Shown: positions 1 through 8,825, counted from the first letter of the stretch. The stretch: DNA of 64,000 bases from Paenibacillus glacialis (GCF_001637205.1 NZ_LVJH01000002.1:248001-312000); one strand, 5' to 3'. Numbers and translations: made by a program. Notes: generated by a model not told the origin, from the sequence alone.

Positions 1-874
1 GATCCCAGCCACTACGCGCTTTAAGAATTTCGTCTAATTTCTTCTTTGTCTTGTCATCAATTACATTTTTAGAGAACAGAATCACATCAGGATTATCATT
101 AATGACTTTCTCTTCGCTGATTTCATACCATCCTGGCGTACCTGCGGCTACGTTAACACCACCAGCAAGATTAATTAACTCATCCATAAACTCACCACTA
201 CCTACTGTCCAACCCAAAGAAAATTCAATATATACTTTCTTTTTCTGTTCAGGTGTAAGTGATTTAACCGCTTCTGTTACTTCATCTCGTTCTTGTTTCA
301 TTTTATCCACAACGGTTTTGGCTTCTGCTTGATGATCTGTCATCTGACCGAACAATTCAATGTTTGCAATAACATCATCCACAGATTTAGGATCTGTCTT
401 GAATACCGTAATTCCTAGATCACGTAGATGTTTCGCAGCTTCTGCACCCATCGAGATACCAGTTACTACGAGGTCGGGTTGTGCAGCAATCATTGCTTCC
501 TCATTTGGATTATACAAACCACCCATTTTAGGCTTCGTTGTCGCAGCTGCTGGGTAATCATCGTAGTCAGATACCCCAACAATTTGAGCATCTAATCCTA
601 ATGCAAACAAGCTTTCTGTCTCTGCAGGAGAGATGGATATAATCTTCTTTGGTGCCTCTTTAAAAGTAATTTCCTCACCTGTCGCATCCTTCACCGTTAG
701 AGGATACACCGTTTTTGCACTTGCTTCTTCAACAGGTGGCGTCACCTGTTCAGTTGTTGTAGGTGTTGGCTCCGTTACTGTCTTCGATTCATTATTAACT
801 CCACAAGCTGCGAGCGATAGTACCAACATGATCGCTAAGGCACCCGTAGTCCAATTCTTCCATATTTGTTTCAT
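1..874 (-). CDS. btuF: Cobalamin/iron-siderophore ABC transporter substrate-binding lipoprotein (3' end outside window)
   Basis: Partial gene: it starts at 874 and runs off the left edge, leaving about 291 codons. The N-terminus has Lys and Arg-poor basic residues, a hydrophobic stretch and the lipobox LAAC at about residues 20-23, so this is a lipoprotein. A Thr/Pro/Glu-rich linker follows, then a periplasmic-binding fold of the BtuF/FhuD type (TVKDATGEEITF, IISISPAETESLFALG, VVGVSDYDDYP). Shine-Dalgarno GGGGAGAG precedes the ATG. A cobalamin riboswitch and terminator lie directly upstream, and cobalamin salvage genes lie further upstream, so corrinoid binding is much likelier than ferric siderophore binding. 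The family fold alone does not separate these ligands. Permease and ATPase genes would be expected beyond the left edge. Confidence 0.85.
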   Translation of the reverse strand, partial: MKQIWKNWTTGALAIMLVLSLAACGVNNESKTVTEPTPTTTEQVTPPVEEASAKTVYPLTVKDATGEEITFKEAPKKIISISPAETESLFALGLDAQIVGVSDYDDYPAAATTKPKMGGLYNPNEEAMIAAQPDLVVTGISMGAEAAKHLRDLGITVFKTDPKSVDDVIANIELFGQMTDHQAEAKTVVDKMKQERDEVTEAVKSLTPEQKKKVYIEFSLGWTVGSGEFMDELINLAGGVNVAAGTPGWYEISEEKVINDNPDVILFSKNVIDDKTKKKLDEILKARSGWD

Positions 875-968
875 TATTTTTCTCTCCCCTTTTCTTCGTT
901 TCTTTCATGTTTGAGATGCTCCACTTGTTGTTTCAATGATTTATCTTTGCGAAAATCTACACATACGC

Positions 969-1007
969 AAAAAAACCTGATCCTCTTGTTATCAGACAAG
1001 AATCAGG
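969..1007 (-). terminator. Intrinsic terminator of the riboswitch leader
   Basis: On the minus strand the arms CCTGATTCTTGT and ACAAGAGGATCAGG form a stem with a short loop, followed by seven T. It sits between the cobalamin aptamer and the start of the substrate-binding gene, so it is the likely expression platform by which bound B12 stops transcription. Confidence 0.85.
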
Positions 1008-1129
1008 GATTACGTCAATACGGGTTTCATGGTACTCACCATAAACATCCGCAGGCTATGTACCGAAATAAATCAGAGGCACTTCCACAAGCCAAACGTA
1101 ATCCTTTCCTCGAAGGACCGTCGTACTTC

Positions 1130-1300
1130 TCATAAGGCAGGTCTCCTGACTGACAGGTTAGCTAACATTCTCACCTTCCCATCCTGCTTGACGCAGAACA
1201 GTGGACATGGAGAACATCCCTGTATCACAGTGGCGGGACCGTGCCGGAATTACACCGGCTTCCCTTTTAACTAGGCTTGGAAGCAATGATTTCTACTTCT
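1130..1300 (-). promoter_or_regulatory. Cobalamin (AdoCbl) riboswitch
   Basis: Read on the minus strand, the segment contains the conserved core of the cobalamin riboswitch: GGGAAGCCGGTG, then GGTCCCGCCACTGT, and the B12-box-like GTCAGGAGACCTGCCT near 1135-1150. The aptamer limits are approximate. It controls the binding-protein gene that starts at 874, about 250 bases further on, through the terminator at 969-1007. The cob genes upstream have their own promoter and lie outside its direct reach. Confidence 0.93.
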
Positions 1301-1423
1301 AATTTCTAGACCTCACAAGTTTATGATATTCATTTAAGGACAAGTCTTGCTTCTCTATTCAAAATTATAGGTCAAAAGGAGCCTCCTTACAATCCAATTA
1401 TTAGGAACATCCTAATCGACCAT

Positions 1424-2020
1424 TCACAAATGACCTTCCCATTTCCCCTCATGCAACGTAAGTTTCAACGATAACAAACTTCCCAAATCAGCAGTGTAAT
1501 CCCAAAATTTCGTACCTGGAATCATCATTGACGCCAGTTGTCTTATGACCCCTCCATGCGTAACAATCAACACAGAAGACACAACATTGTCATTGTTTTC
1601 CTTAATGAAACCTGCCAGATTGTCCATAAAGTGGTTAAGTCTCTCCTGAAAATGCCCCCATGATTCTCCTCTTGGTGGAGTTACAGATTGAGGGTTGTCC
1701 AACCATTCTCGATAAATACTAGAATCCTTTAACTGATCGTAGGTCTGCCCCTCCCAATCACCGAAATCCATTTCTCGCAAACGCTGATCAAAGACCACCT
1801 TATCTGGTGGCGTAGGATATGCCCATTCTAACGTCTCCCTACATCTCTTCAAATCACTACAGAACACCTGATGAAACTTCCTTCCTTCGAGTTCTTCTTT
1901 CACGGACAAGAGCTCCGTTAATGACTCTGGAAGGATACCTATATCTGTATGTCCTAGATAACGTTTATCCTTATTCCACTGCGTTCTGCCATGACGTACA
2001 CATACCAGTTCTAGCTCCAT
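1424..2020 (-). CDS. cobC: Alpha-ribazole phosphatase, histidine phosphatase family
   Basis: About 198 residues from the ATG at 2020. The protein begins MELELVCVRHGRTQWN, where RHG carries the phosphorylated histidine of the phosphoglycerate-mutase-like superfamily. A second catalytic histidine lies in VTHGG near the C-terminal third. It is the last gene of the cobD-cbiZ-cbiB-cobC run, and its start overlaps the end of cbiB by 10 bases. A longer frame opens at 2056, but GGTGG just upstream of 2020 and family alignment favour the inner start. By family and context it removes phosphate from alpha-ribazole-5'-phosphate or from adenosylcobalamin-5'-phosphate during nucleotide-loop assembly. Histidine phosphatases are hard to tell apart by sequence, so the substrate rests on neighbours. 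Confidence 0.82.
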   Translation of the reverse strand: MELELVCVRHGRTQWNKDKRYLGHTDIGILPESLTELLSVKEELEGRKFHQVFCSDLKRCRETLEWAYPTPPDKVVFDQRLREMDFGDWEGQTYDQLKDSSIYREWLDNPQSVTPPRGESWGHFQERLNHFMDNLAGFIKENNDNVVSSVLIVTHGGVIRQLASMMIPGTKFWDYTADLGSLLSLKLTLHEGKWEGHL

Positions 2021-2985
2021 AAAGTTCCACCCATCGTCCATAGGACAAGCATGCACAACATTAGAAATAATAACGATGCAAAGAGCATCAATCTTACGGT
2101 TGACAGAATATCTCCCTTTGTCATTGGACGAGAGAACTCTCCCATGTATGCACGAAAAGATACCACACCATGATACACGTTCTCGCCCCCGAGTCGGATA
2201 CCTAAAGCGCCAGCTACTGCTGATTCAGGAAATCCGCTGTTCGGACTTGGATGGAGACGGGCGTCATGTCTAATCGTACGATATGATTTCTTGTAATCCA
2301 GACGCATAATCCAACTACTAGCGACCAGTAGAACAGCTGTTATTCGTGCTGGAATGAAGTTAGCGATGTCATCCAGCCGAGCGGAAGCCCATCCTAGGTT
2401 TATGTATTTATCATTCTTATAACCAACCATGGAATCTAGCGTATTCACAGCACGATAAGCCATGGCGAGTGGAGCGCCTCCAATAAGTGCAAAGAACAAT
2501 GGAGACACAATGGCATCAACAATATTTTCTGCAACGGTCTCAACCGTTCCACGAACAATCTCAGGCTCTTCTAAATGGATTGTATCCCGACCAACAATCA
2601 TGCCAAGAGCTTGTCTTGCAGAAGGTAAATCGCCACGATTAAGGTGACCATACACTTCCATTCCTGCATCCTTAAGCCCTTTCGTAGCAATCGTCGTGGC
2701 AATCAACACGACCTCCGCTCCCGTAGCCAGCCACGGATGGATCATATGCAGTCCTCTCAACGCTACCCATGTTATAGCAAACGCTCCTCCAACGATAATG
2801 ACTGGGAGTAGCATTCCGGCTTGTTTCAACTTCGCAGGGTGAGAGACATTCTTACGAATCATCTTCTCTAACCGTTTAATACCATTCCCCATGCCTATCA
2901 CTGGGTGGGGTAGCCAACGTGGATCGCCAATGATTAGATCTAATACGTATGCAGCCCATAGAATGAATATTGCCCATCCCATCAT
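2011..2985 (-). CDS. cbiB: Adenosylcobinamide-phosphate synthase CbiB
   Basis: About 324 residues, a multi-pass membrane protein of the CbiB/CobD family. The start at 2985 forms an ATGA overlap with the upstream cbiZ stop. The longer frame from 3078 lies inside cbiZ and is rejected. The N-terminus WAAYVLDLIIGDPRWLPHP is diagnostic: the family begins with a hydrophobic segment then DxxxGDPxxxPHPV. Family signatures such as RGTVETVAENIVDAIVSPLF and the motif around YKNDKY follow. The enzyme joins aminopropanol phosphate, or aminopropanol, to adenosylcobyric acid. The presence of cobD indicates the phosphorylated substrate is used. Confidence 0.95.
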   Translation of the reverse strand: MMGWAIFILWAAYVLDLIIGDPRWLPHPVIGMGNGIKRLEKMIRKNVSHPAKLKQAGMLLPVIIVGGAFAITWVALRGLHMIHPWLATGAEVVLIATTIATKGLKDAGMEVYGHLNRGDLPSARQALGMIVGRDTIHLEEPEIVRGTVETVAENIVDAIVSPLFFALIGGAPLAMAYRAVNTLDSMVGYKNDKYINLGWASARLDDIANFIPARITAVLLVASSWIMRLDYKKSYRTIRHDARLHPSPNSGFPESAVAGALGIRLGGENVYHGVVSFRAYMGEFSRPMTKGDILSTVRLMLFASLLFLMLCMLVLWTMGGTLWS

Positions 2986-3707
2986 GGTTGACTTACTCTT
3001 GCAGCCCCAAGGCTCTCTTTCACCGTTCCATAAACCACTCGTCCGATAGCAGCTCCCAAATCCGTCGCGGTGCCACAATAGCGATGTTCAATAGGATAAG
3101 AAAATGATTGACTTACCCCTAATACAATAGCATCCGTCGTGGTCCCCGTAGCGATTAATCCATTCTCTGCATCACGGATTCCGAGATCAGCTAGCGCAGC
3201 AGCCTTCGCTTCTACCGCCGTAATGACAGCATTCACCATCGCCGCTTGCGTCATTCTAGCGTCAATCATGAGCATGATATTAATCGTTCCAGGTTGATAG
3301 ACGGGGAACGTGGTCCGCTCAGATCCAGCACGTGCACCGTTTGATACCCCTGCCGTTGTACAACAGAACACGGAAGCATCTTCCCCATTCTCTTCAAGAA
3401 CTGAAGTATACTCCAACCTAACAGCCGTCAATAATCCTGCGGTTGATTCCAGTGGATAATCCCACTCCTGAAATAACTTTTCCACATCCTTTTCCGGATG
3501 ACTACATTCATAGAAACGATCCACATAAATATTTGCGATTCGATCAATCTTACTCATGCCTCCACCATGTATAGAACTGCTGAGACTATCCATTGGCGTA
3601 GAGGATTGAAGTAGTAAATGCCGTTCATGTCGGGTTAACGTAAGACCGGGCCACACTACAGATTTATAAGTGTTATTGTCACCATTCAAAAAAGGCGTTG
3701 TCATCAT
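2982..3707 (-). CDS. cbiZ: Adenosylcobinamide amidohydrolase CbiZ
   Basis: 241 residues. The region TTAGVSNGARAG followed by a segment with GTINIMLMID and a Thr-rich GLIATGTTTDAIVLG matches the CbiZ amidohydrolase family. That family cuts the aminopropanol side chain from adenosylcobinamide or pseudocobalamin and returns adenosylcobyric acid. Start ATGATG at 3707 has AGGAGA just upstream. It lies between cobD (18-base gap) and cbiB (ATGA overlap), so it is translated as part of the same operon. CbiZ removes exactly the piece that CobD and CbiB put back, which makes the operon a corrinoid-remodelling set rather than a synthesis set. The N-terminal 50 residues are less conserved. Confidence 0.88.
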   Translation of the reverse strand: MMTTPFLNGDNNTYKSVVWPGLTLTRHERHLLLQSSTPMDSLSSSIHGGGMSKIDRIANIYVDRFYECSHPEKDVEKLFQEWDYPLESTAGLLTAVRLEYTSVLEENGEDASVFCCTTAGVSNGARAGSERTTFPVYQPGTINIMLMIDARMTQAAMVNAVITAVEAKAAALADLGIRDAENGLIATGTTTDAIVLGVSQSFSYPIEHRYCGTATDLGAAIGRVVYGTVKESLGAARVSQP

Positions 3708-3725
3708 GGGTCTCCTATTCTCATA

Positions 3726-4817
3726 CTAAGCTATCTTATTTATTACTTGCTTTATCTCTTTTAGAAATACCAGATTTGCATCCGTACCTTTGACCGCAAT
3801 TCGAATATGTCCTTCTCCCAGCCCAGGGTACATTGCACAACTGCGAATTAATAACCCTCGTAGTCCAAGCTCGCGTTGCATATCTATCGCTCTCCATGGA
3901 TCAGGTAACCTTACGAGCAAGAAATTTGCTTCCCCTGGACTTACCTCACATCCTAACGCTGTGAGGCCTTGGACGAGCACTACTCTTTCATTTGCTATCA
4001 GTTCTAGCGTCCTGCGCTCGAATTCCTCACCACTATTCAGTGCTGCCTCCCCCGCTAACAAAGCCAGTCCATTCACACTCCAAGTCACCTGCTTACTCTT
4101 CATCGATCTGATGATATCTGGATGCGCCAATGTATATCCTAACCGCAGGCCTGGAATGGCATAGAACTTGGTCATGGAGCGTACCAGTAGCGTACGAGAA
4201 TACTTCTCAAGTTCTGACAACAATGATGCCTGATGGTATTGTGGAATGAAATCAATAAAGGCTTCATCTACGACCAAATAGGTATGGCTTTGTTCAGCCA
4301 TCTCAGCTAATGTGCATAGCTCTTTAAGCGAATACTGCACGCCATTCGGATTGTTAGGCTGTCCAATAAATAACAGATCCACCTGTTGCAGTAATTCTCC
4401 TATTTCCTCTGTCGTTGCTTTCCAATCCATGTCCTGCCTACCATATACGGAGTATACTTCTACATCGAATTGTTCCGATAACTGCCGATACTCAGAGAAA
4501 CAAGGTTCAATAATACCTACCTTTTGCGGATCAAGTCCGAGCAGAATGAGCGACATACACTCTGCTGCACCATTTCCTACACAAATGTTATCTTCGTCAA
4601 CTTTCAACTTTTGCCCAAGAATATGTTTGAATTGCCGATGTCCAGGATCTGGATAACGAATAATAGACGATAAGGCACCCTCCAATTGCATTAGCACATG
4701 TTCAGGTGGACCAAGCGGATTGATGTTGGCACTGAAATCGAGGAAGGAGCTTTCGTCTAGTCCATAAGCCTTAGCAGCACTTTCTAAATCTCCTCCGTGT
4801 CCGTAACGTTCTAACAT
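3726..4817 (-). CDS. cobD: L-threonine-O-3-phosphate decarboxylase, PLP aminotransferase fold
   Basis: 363 residues, fold type I PLP enzyme related to histidinol-phosphate aminotransferase. The N-terminal HGGD and DFSANINPLGPP are typical of CobD. The PLP-binding lysine lies in RSMTKFYAIPGLRLGY near residue 216, and the NPNNPNG-type cofactor contact is seen as GQPNNPNG. It makes (R)-1-amino-2-propanol phosphate from threonine phosphate, the substrate CbiB attaches to cobyric acid. It is the first gene of the cobalamin operon behind a good promoter at 4863-4891. HisC cannot be excluded from fold alone, but the N-terminus and the neighbours support CobD. Confidence 0.9.
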   Translation of the reverse strand: MLERYGHGGDLESAAKAYGLDESSFLDFSANINPLGPPEHVLMQLEGALSSIIRYPDPGHRQFKHILGQKLKVDEDNICVGNGAAECMSLILLGLDPQKVGIIEPCFSEYRQLSEQFDVEVYSVYGRQDMDWKATTEEIGELLQQVDLLFIGQPNNPNGVQYSLKELCTLAEMAEQSHTYLVVDEAFIDFIPQYHQASLLSELEKYSRTLLVRSMTKFYAIPGLRLGYTLAHPDIIRSMKSKQVTWSVNGLALLAGEAALNSGEEFERRTLELIANERVVLVQGLTALGCEVSPGEANFLLVRLPDPWRAIDMQRELGLRGLLIRSCAMYPGLGEGHIRIAVKGTDANLVFLKEIKQVINKIA

Positions 4818-4862
4818 TCTAATGACCCTTCTTCCTTAAATGTATCCATTATTATAGTTCCA

Positions 4863-4891
4863 TTATTACGTGGGTTCTTCCTTTGCGTCAA
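4863..4891 (-). promoter_or_regulatory. SigA-type promoter of the cobD operon
   Basis: On the minus strand TTGACG (4891-4886), a 17-base spacer and TAATAA (4868-4863) lie about 45 bases upstream of the cobD ATG. Both hexamers are near consensus and no riboswitch lies between them and cobD. Confidence 0.65.
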
Positions 4892-4996
4892 TCTAAGCCC
4901 TCTAAGCCCCCTTTGTTTCTAATTCGCATTTAGTTTACAATCAAATAAGATTCAATATCATTACATACCTTAAAAAGTAAAGGAGTAGTCTAAGCT

Positions 4997-5998
4997 ATGT
5001 TATTCATCGACAACCAAGGAATTCATGATCCTGCTATTAACCTCGCGATAGAAGAGTACGCTTTGAAGCACCTTTCTATGGACGAAAGTTATTTGCTTTT
5101 CTATATTAATCATCCCTCTATTATCATTGGTAAACATCAGAATACCATTGAAGAGATTAACCAAGAATATTGCAAAGAAAATAATGTACAAGTCGTACGT
5201 CGTTTATCTGGTGGGGGTGCGGTCTATCACGATCTAGGCAACCTTAATTTCAGCTTTATTACCAAGGATGATGGCCAATCATTCCACAATTTCTTGAAAT
5301 TCACCCAACCTGTCATAGATGCTCTTCATCAAATGGGTGTGAACGCTGAACTCAGTGGTCGAAACGACTTACAAGTTGGAGAAAAGAAGATTTCCGGTAA
5401 TGCCCAATTCTCCACCCGTGGACGGATGTTTAGCCATGGTACGCTCATGTTCAACCTGAACTTAGATGATGTACAAGCTTCTCTTAACGTCAATCCAGAG
5501 AAATTCAAATCTAAGAGCACCAAATCCGTTCGTAGCCGCGTAGCCAACATAAGTGAACTTATGGAAGGTTCAATGACGATTGAGGAATTCCGTGCTGAGC
5601 TCCTTCGTTCTATATTCGGAATGGATGTCCAAGATGTTCCACAATATCACTTAACAGAAGCTGATTGGGAGCAGATTAACCAGATTTCCAAGGAACACTA
5701 TCAGAATTGGGACTGGAACTATGGTATATCACCTGAATCCAATGTTAAACACTCCAAGAAGTTCCCTGTTGGCATTATTGATCTCCGCATGAACATTAAC
5801 GAAGGCAGAATCCATGACATCAAAATTTACGGTGATTTCTTCGGTGTAGGCGATGTCGCTGATATCGAAAATGCACTACATGATAAACGGTATGAAGATG
5901 CTGAAGTGCGAGCAGCCTTGTCTGATCTCGATATGAAACATTATTTCGGTAACCTTACGTTGGACGAATTTGTCGGACTTGTGTTTCTGGAAGATTAG
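4997..5998 (+). CDS. lplJ: Lipoate-protein ligase A family
   Basis: 333 residues. The lipoate-binding motif RRLSGGGAVYHD is at residues 68-79, and the family signature GKKISGNAQ-like segment EKKISGNAQFSTRGRM follows, with the catalytic lysine region DDVQASLNVNPEKFKSK. A C-terminal accessory domain of about 80 residues is present, as in LplA/LplJ. The enzyme activates lipoate with ATP and attaches it to E2 subunits and GcvH in the cytoplasm. The gene is single, divergent from the cobD operon, with AAAGGAG about 12 bases before the ATG, and it ends at a strong hairpin. Assignment to LplJ rather than LipM or LipL rests on the full-length accessory domain. Confidence 0.92.
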   Translation: MLFIDNQGIHDPAINLAIEEYALKHLSMDESYLLFYINHPSIIIGKHQNTIEEINQEYCKENNVQVVRRLSGGGAVYHDLGNLNFSFITKDDGQSFHNFLKFTQPVIDALHQMGVNAELSGRNDLQVGEKKISGNAQFSTRGRMFSHGTLMFNLNLDDVQASLNVNPEKFKSKSTKSVRSRVANISELMEGSMTIEEFRAELLRSIFGMDVQDVPQYHLTEADWEQINQISKEHYQNWDWNYGISPESNVKHSKKFPVGIIDLRMNINEGRIHDIKIYGDFFGVGDVADIENALHDKRYEDAEVRAALSDLDMKHYFGNLTLDEFVGLVFLED

Positions 5999-6013
5999 GA
6001 CTTTATCAATATA

Positions 6014-6064
6014 AAAGAATGGATAGAGTCATCAGAAAATATCTGAAGACTCTATCCATTCTTT
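6014..6064. terminator. Bidirectional intrinsic terminator
   Basis: Nearly perfect stem AATGGATAGAGTC with TCAGA against TCTGA and GACTCTATCCATT, flanked by A-rich sequence on the left and CTTT on the right. It separates convergent genes, the lipoate ligase on plus and the unknown gene ending at 6106 on minus. Confidence 0.85.
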
Positions 6065-6105
6065 ACACCCACTTAATTACTGCTATCTAAATCCTGTTCC
6101 CTCTA

Positions 6106-6852
6106 CTATTTGGAAAGCTCTAGCTCTGATTCATTGAGAATCCGCACGAAATCTACGTTGATACGACCACTGTCGAAAGAACTTCCATTTACGGTGTTCT
6201 CGGGGAAAGTTACCTTTCCATGATGTCCAAAAGGGATCCAGCCAATGTACAACGATGAAGATGGACTATTCATAAGAAAGAGCGAGGTTAGTTGATTAGC
6301 TCTGCTCAATCGAAGGTTTCCATTCATGAGCTCTACCCAATCTTTAGGGAAAGGGAGTACTCCATACTTCTGCTTCTGTAAGGTTGTCGTCAACTCCATC
6401 TGAACTCTTGGTCTATATGATTCGACATCTTCACTACTGTGAAAATCTCTCTCCCCAATAAGGTAATACTTGAGCTCGCTTAATTCATCTTCTGGGTCCA
6501 TATTCCATACGATATAATGCGTAGAAGCATCCTTCTCGTCTATCTTCCAGATATAAGGCGCTCCCTTTGTATCGATCCTTCCTAGCCTCCATTGAAATCG
6601 ATCCCATTCCCAGAAACTCATTCCATAATGGTCATCACCAGAAATAATAGGAACAAATACATGTTTGCTATCTAGCGGAATAACATCTACGATCTCACTG
6701 ATATTCCCCTCTGTGTAAAGCTGATTCATAACTTTAATCGCCTGTGTGTCTTCAAGAAAAGGTTTGGGTTTCCCATCATAAAACAGGTACACAATGACAG
6801 CTATCATAACGAGCAGAATGGGGATCAGCACCATCTTCTTATTCATCATCAT
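6106..6852 (-). CDS. Membrane-anchored protein of unknown function
   Basis: 248 residues; I do not recognise the family. Residues 5-24 (MVLIPILLVMIAVIVYLFY) form a single N-terminal membrane segment, and the rest is a soluble, probably extracellular domain with many aromatic residues (MSFWEWDRFQWRLG, WMDPEDELSELKYYLIG-like stretch) and no cysteine pair or obvious catalytic motif. The start overlaps the end of the upstream gene by 14 bases, with GGGGG about 8 bases before the ATG, so the two genes are translationally coupled. The upstream membrane protein and the secreted protein at 7614-8825 look like one operon. Function is unknown. Confidence 0.75.
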   Translation of the reverse strand: MMMNKKMVLIPILLVMIAVIVYLFYDGKPKPFLEDTQAIKVMNQLYTEGNISEIVDVIPLDSKHVFVPIISGDDHYGMSFWEWDRFQWRLGRIDTKGAPYIWKIDEKDASTHYIVWNMDPEDELSELKYYLIGERDFHSSEDVESYRPRVQMELTTTLQKQKYGVLPFPKDWVELMNGNLRLSRANQLTSLFLMNSPSSSLYIGWIPFGHHGKVTFPENTVNGSSFDSGRINVDFVRILNESELELSK

Positions 6853-7567
6853 TACGAACCCCCATATCTATAAGCGGTTCTTTAGAGCGATAATAATAGC
6901 TCTGATTAGATGTTGTAATTAACAGTCCTCTACCGTCATCTTGAATATATATGGAAGAATTCAGATTGCTCCCCCATCTTGGGAGTGTACCTAATAGCGC
7001 ATAAGGAAAACGCTCTTTCTGATAATAGTACTCCGATTCCAACGCAGAATTCCGATTCCACTCCATACCCAATACATCAGCAGATTGGAGATCGCTTAGA
7101 TGGGTTTGGAGCCGCTCATTGTTCAAGGTAGCTGGATGAGCAGAAGGGTGAATAGCCACAATTGATGCATGCTTAAGATCTGCAATATAAGTGGATGCAT
7201 CCTCCTTTGGATAAACACTGTTATCGATATAACCAGTCATTAACGTAGTGCCTAAGAAAATAAAGTTGGCCCAAAACCCAATCCAAGCATACGGTCGATA
7301 TGTCTGCCATGACTTTTTAGACAGCATTCCAACTAATAACCACACACCCAGAGGTAATATGGATACCTTCATTGAAAATTGTAAAAGGTTCAGATTTGTT
7401 GTAACAGAACCCATTCCGACCAAGACAACGAGTATAACTTTCCAATATGTGGGTTTCTCCTGCTGCTTCAAGTACTGTCGTGAGACGAGAATAAGTACAA
7501 TTAGCCAGCCCAATATCGCGCACGAAATGAAGACGATGTTGTGAGGTACCTCAAGTTGAAATGACAT
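6839..7567 (-). CDS. Multi-pass membrane protein of unknown function
   Basis: About 242 residues from the ATG at 7567, which has GGAGG eight bases upstream. The frame opens at 7594, but that start has no ribosome binding site. Four hydrophobic segments fill residues 10-130 (IVFISCAILGWLIVLILVS, ILVVLVGMGSV, MKVSILPLGVWLLVGML, YAWIGFWANFIFLGTTLM). A C-terminal soluble domain of about 110 residues follows, with no motif I can name. It overlaps the next gene by 14 bases and follows the secreted stalk-domain protein by 46 bases. It may anchor or process the other two products, but that is a guess from position only. Confidence 0.72.
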   Translation of the reverse strand: MSFQLEVPHNIVFISCAILGWLIVLILVSRQYLKQQEKPTYWKVILVVLVGMGSVTTNLNLLQFSMKVSILPLGVWLLVGMLSKKSWQTYRPYAWIGFWANFIFLGTTLMTGYIDNSVYPKEDASTYIADLKHASIVAIHPSAHPATLNNERLQTHLSDLQSADVLGMEWNRNSALESEYYYQKERFPYALLGTLPRWGSNLNSSIYIQDDGRGLLITTSNQSYYYRSKEPLIDMGVRNDDE

Positions 7568-7613
7568 GATCATCCTCCATTCAAACAAATCCACTCAACA
7601 ATGAAATAACACC

Positions 7614-8825
7614 CTACTTGATAACGGCTGGAATAAGCGGTTTAACTGTAACACCTTGAAGTCCAACTTTCTCAAGCACTTCAGGCGTTACTAAAAGGCG
7701 GAATTGAAACACACGACTGTTGGTGCGGTCCAGTGTCACAATCTGACCTGTAGGACCTGTTAATTTATATTTATAGTTGTACATGTCACCTTCACGTTGA
7801 CCAACACTTAATTTGAACTTAGATACAATAGGACGAAGTGGAATATACGTCTTCCCCTCTGTTACAAATGCGTATGGCACTAGCTCTGAGCCATGTGAAG
7901 TTACTACCTCATATTCATACAAGTTACGGATCGGTAGATCAATAACAGGCAACGTCTTTATGTCTAATTTATCTGGTGCTTTCGTTGTCGGACAGGGATC
8001 CTTCCAAGAGTAGAGTTTCTCTTCCTCCGTCTTGGTAAGTAGGCTTGATTTCCCTGTTTTCAAATCATATATCCACTGAAGACGCTTAGGTTCATTCTTG
8101 ACATACACTAATTTCTGTTCTTGATCCGAATATTGATATAATTTTCCGAATACAAGCTGCTTTGTCTTACCCGTTGCTGGATCAAATGTTGAAATTTCCT
8201 TTTGGTTCGCCACCTCACTATAATGAGCTACTAGCAACTTACTGTCTGGGAGCCAATACACCGTTGCGTACTGGGTACTAGATTTCCACTCTTGAATCTG
8301 ACCTGTTGTCATATTTTTGATAAAATAGCTATGCAACTGCGTGTTTTGCGCAGTTTTACCGTCTGATGACATCTCTGCACCGAAATCTAATGTTTGATAT
8401 AGTCCCCATTTCTCATCTGGTGAGATCCTATAGACTTGGCCTCTAACCGCAACGTTATTAGTAGTATCTAAATATAATGGAAGTAAATAATCAAATAAAT
8501 CTCCTTCAGTGGCATTACCAGAATTGATATTCAGCATGGGATTAGGGCTCACATAAGGATCCATATAAATACTCCTGAATTTCTCACTTAGTCGAGCCCA
8601 TTTGCCATCATTTGTTGACACGATCACTTTGTTCGAATATTTATCACCATCTGAACCACTCCAGTTGTAATACGTACTCCCTGAGCTCGGGTCTTTCCAT
8701 TCCGCATTAATCGTTGGTTTGTTATCTTCCGCCTGCGCTATAGGTGTTACGTACGTTATCCACACTGAGACCATAAGTATCGTCGCCAATCCAACTTGTG
8801 ACCTTATTCTTCTCAGTAACTGCAT
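7614..8825 (-). CDS. Secreted protein with C-terminal stalk (copper amine oxidase N-like) domain
   Basis: About 403 residues from the ATG at 8825. AGGAGG lies nine bases upstream of that ATG and only three before the ATG at 8831, so 8825 is preferred. A signal peptide covers the first 33 residues, ending near TPIAQAEDN. The middle is repetitive beta-rich sequence resembling TolB or beta-propeller blades (ATVYWLPDSKLLVAHYSE, YSDQEQKLVYVKNEPKRLQW). The C-terminal 100 residues contain EGKTYIPLRPIVSKF, which fits the stalk domain common in surface proteins of Paenibacillus. It is first in a three-gene operon with two membrane proteins of unknown role. No enzymatic motif is visible. The domain calls come from pattern only. 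Confidence 0.72.
   Translation of the reverse strand: MQLLRRIRSQVGLATILMVSVWITYVTPIAQAEDNKPTINAEWKDPSSGSTYYNWSGSDGDKYSNKVIVSTNDGKWARLSEKFRSIYMDPYVSPNPMLNINSGNATEGDLFDYLLPLYLDTTNNVAVRGQVYRISPDEKWGLYQTLDFGAEMSSDGKTAQNTQLHSYFIKNMTTGQIQEWKSSTQYATVYWLPDSKLLVAHYSEVANQKEISTFDPATGKTKQLVFGKLYQYSDQEQKLVYVKNEPKRLQWIYDLKTGKSSLLTKTEEEKLYSWKDPCPTTKAPDKLDIKTLPVIDLPIRNLYEYEVVTSHGSELVPYAFVTEGKTYIPLRPIVSKFKLSVGQREGDMYNYKYKLTGPTGQIVTLDRTNSRVFQFRLLVTPEVLEKVGLQGVTVKPLIPAVIK

Noticed and set aside
866-1274. Short frames on plus across the riboswitch region
   Set aside because: They lie opposite a conserved cobalamin riboswitch and its terminator and have no supporting starts.
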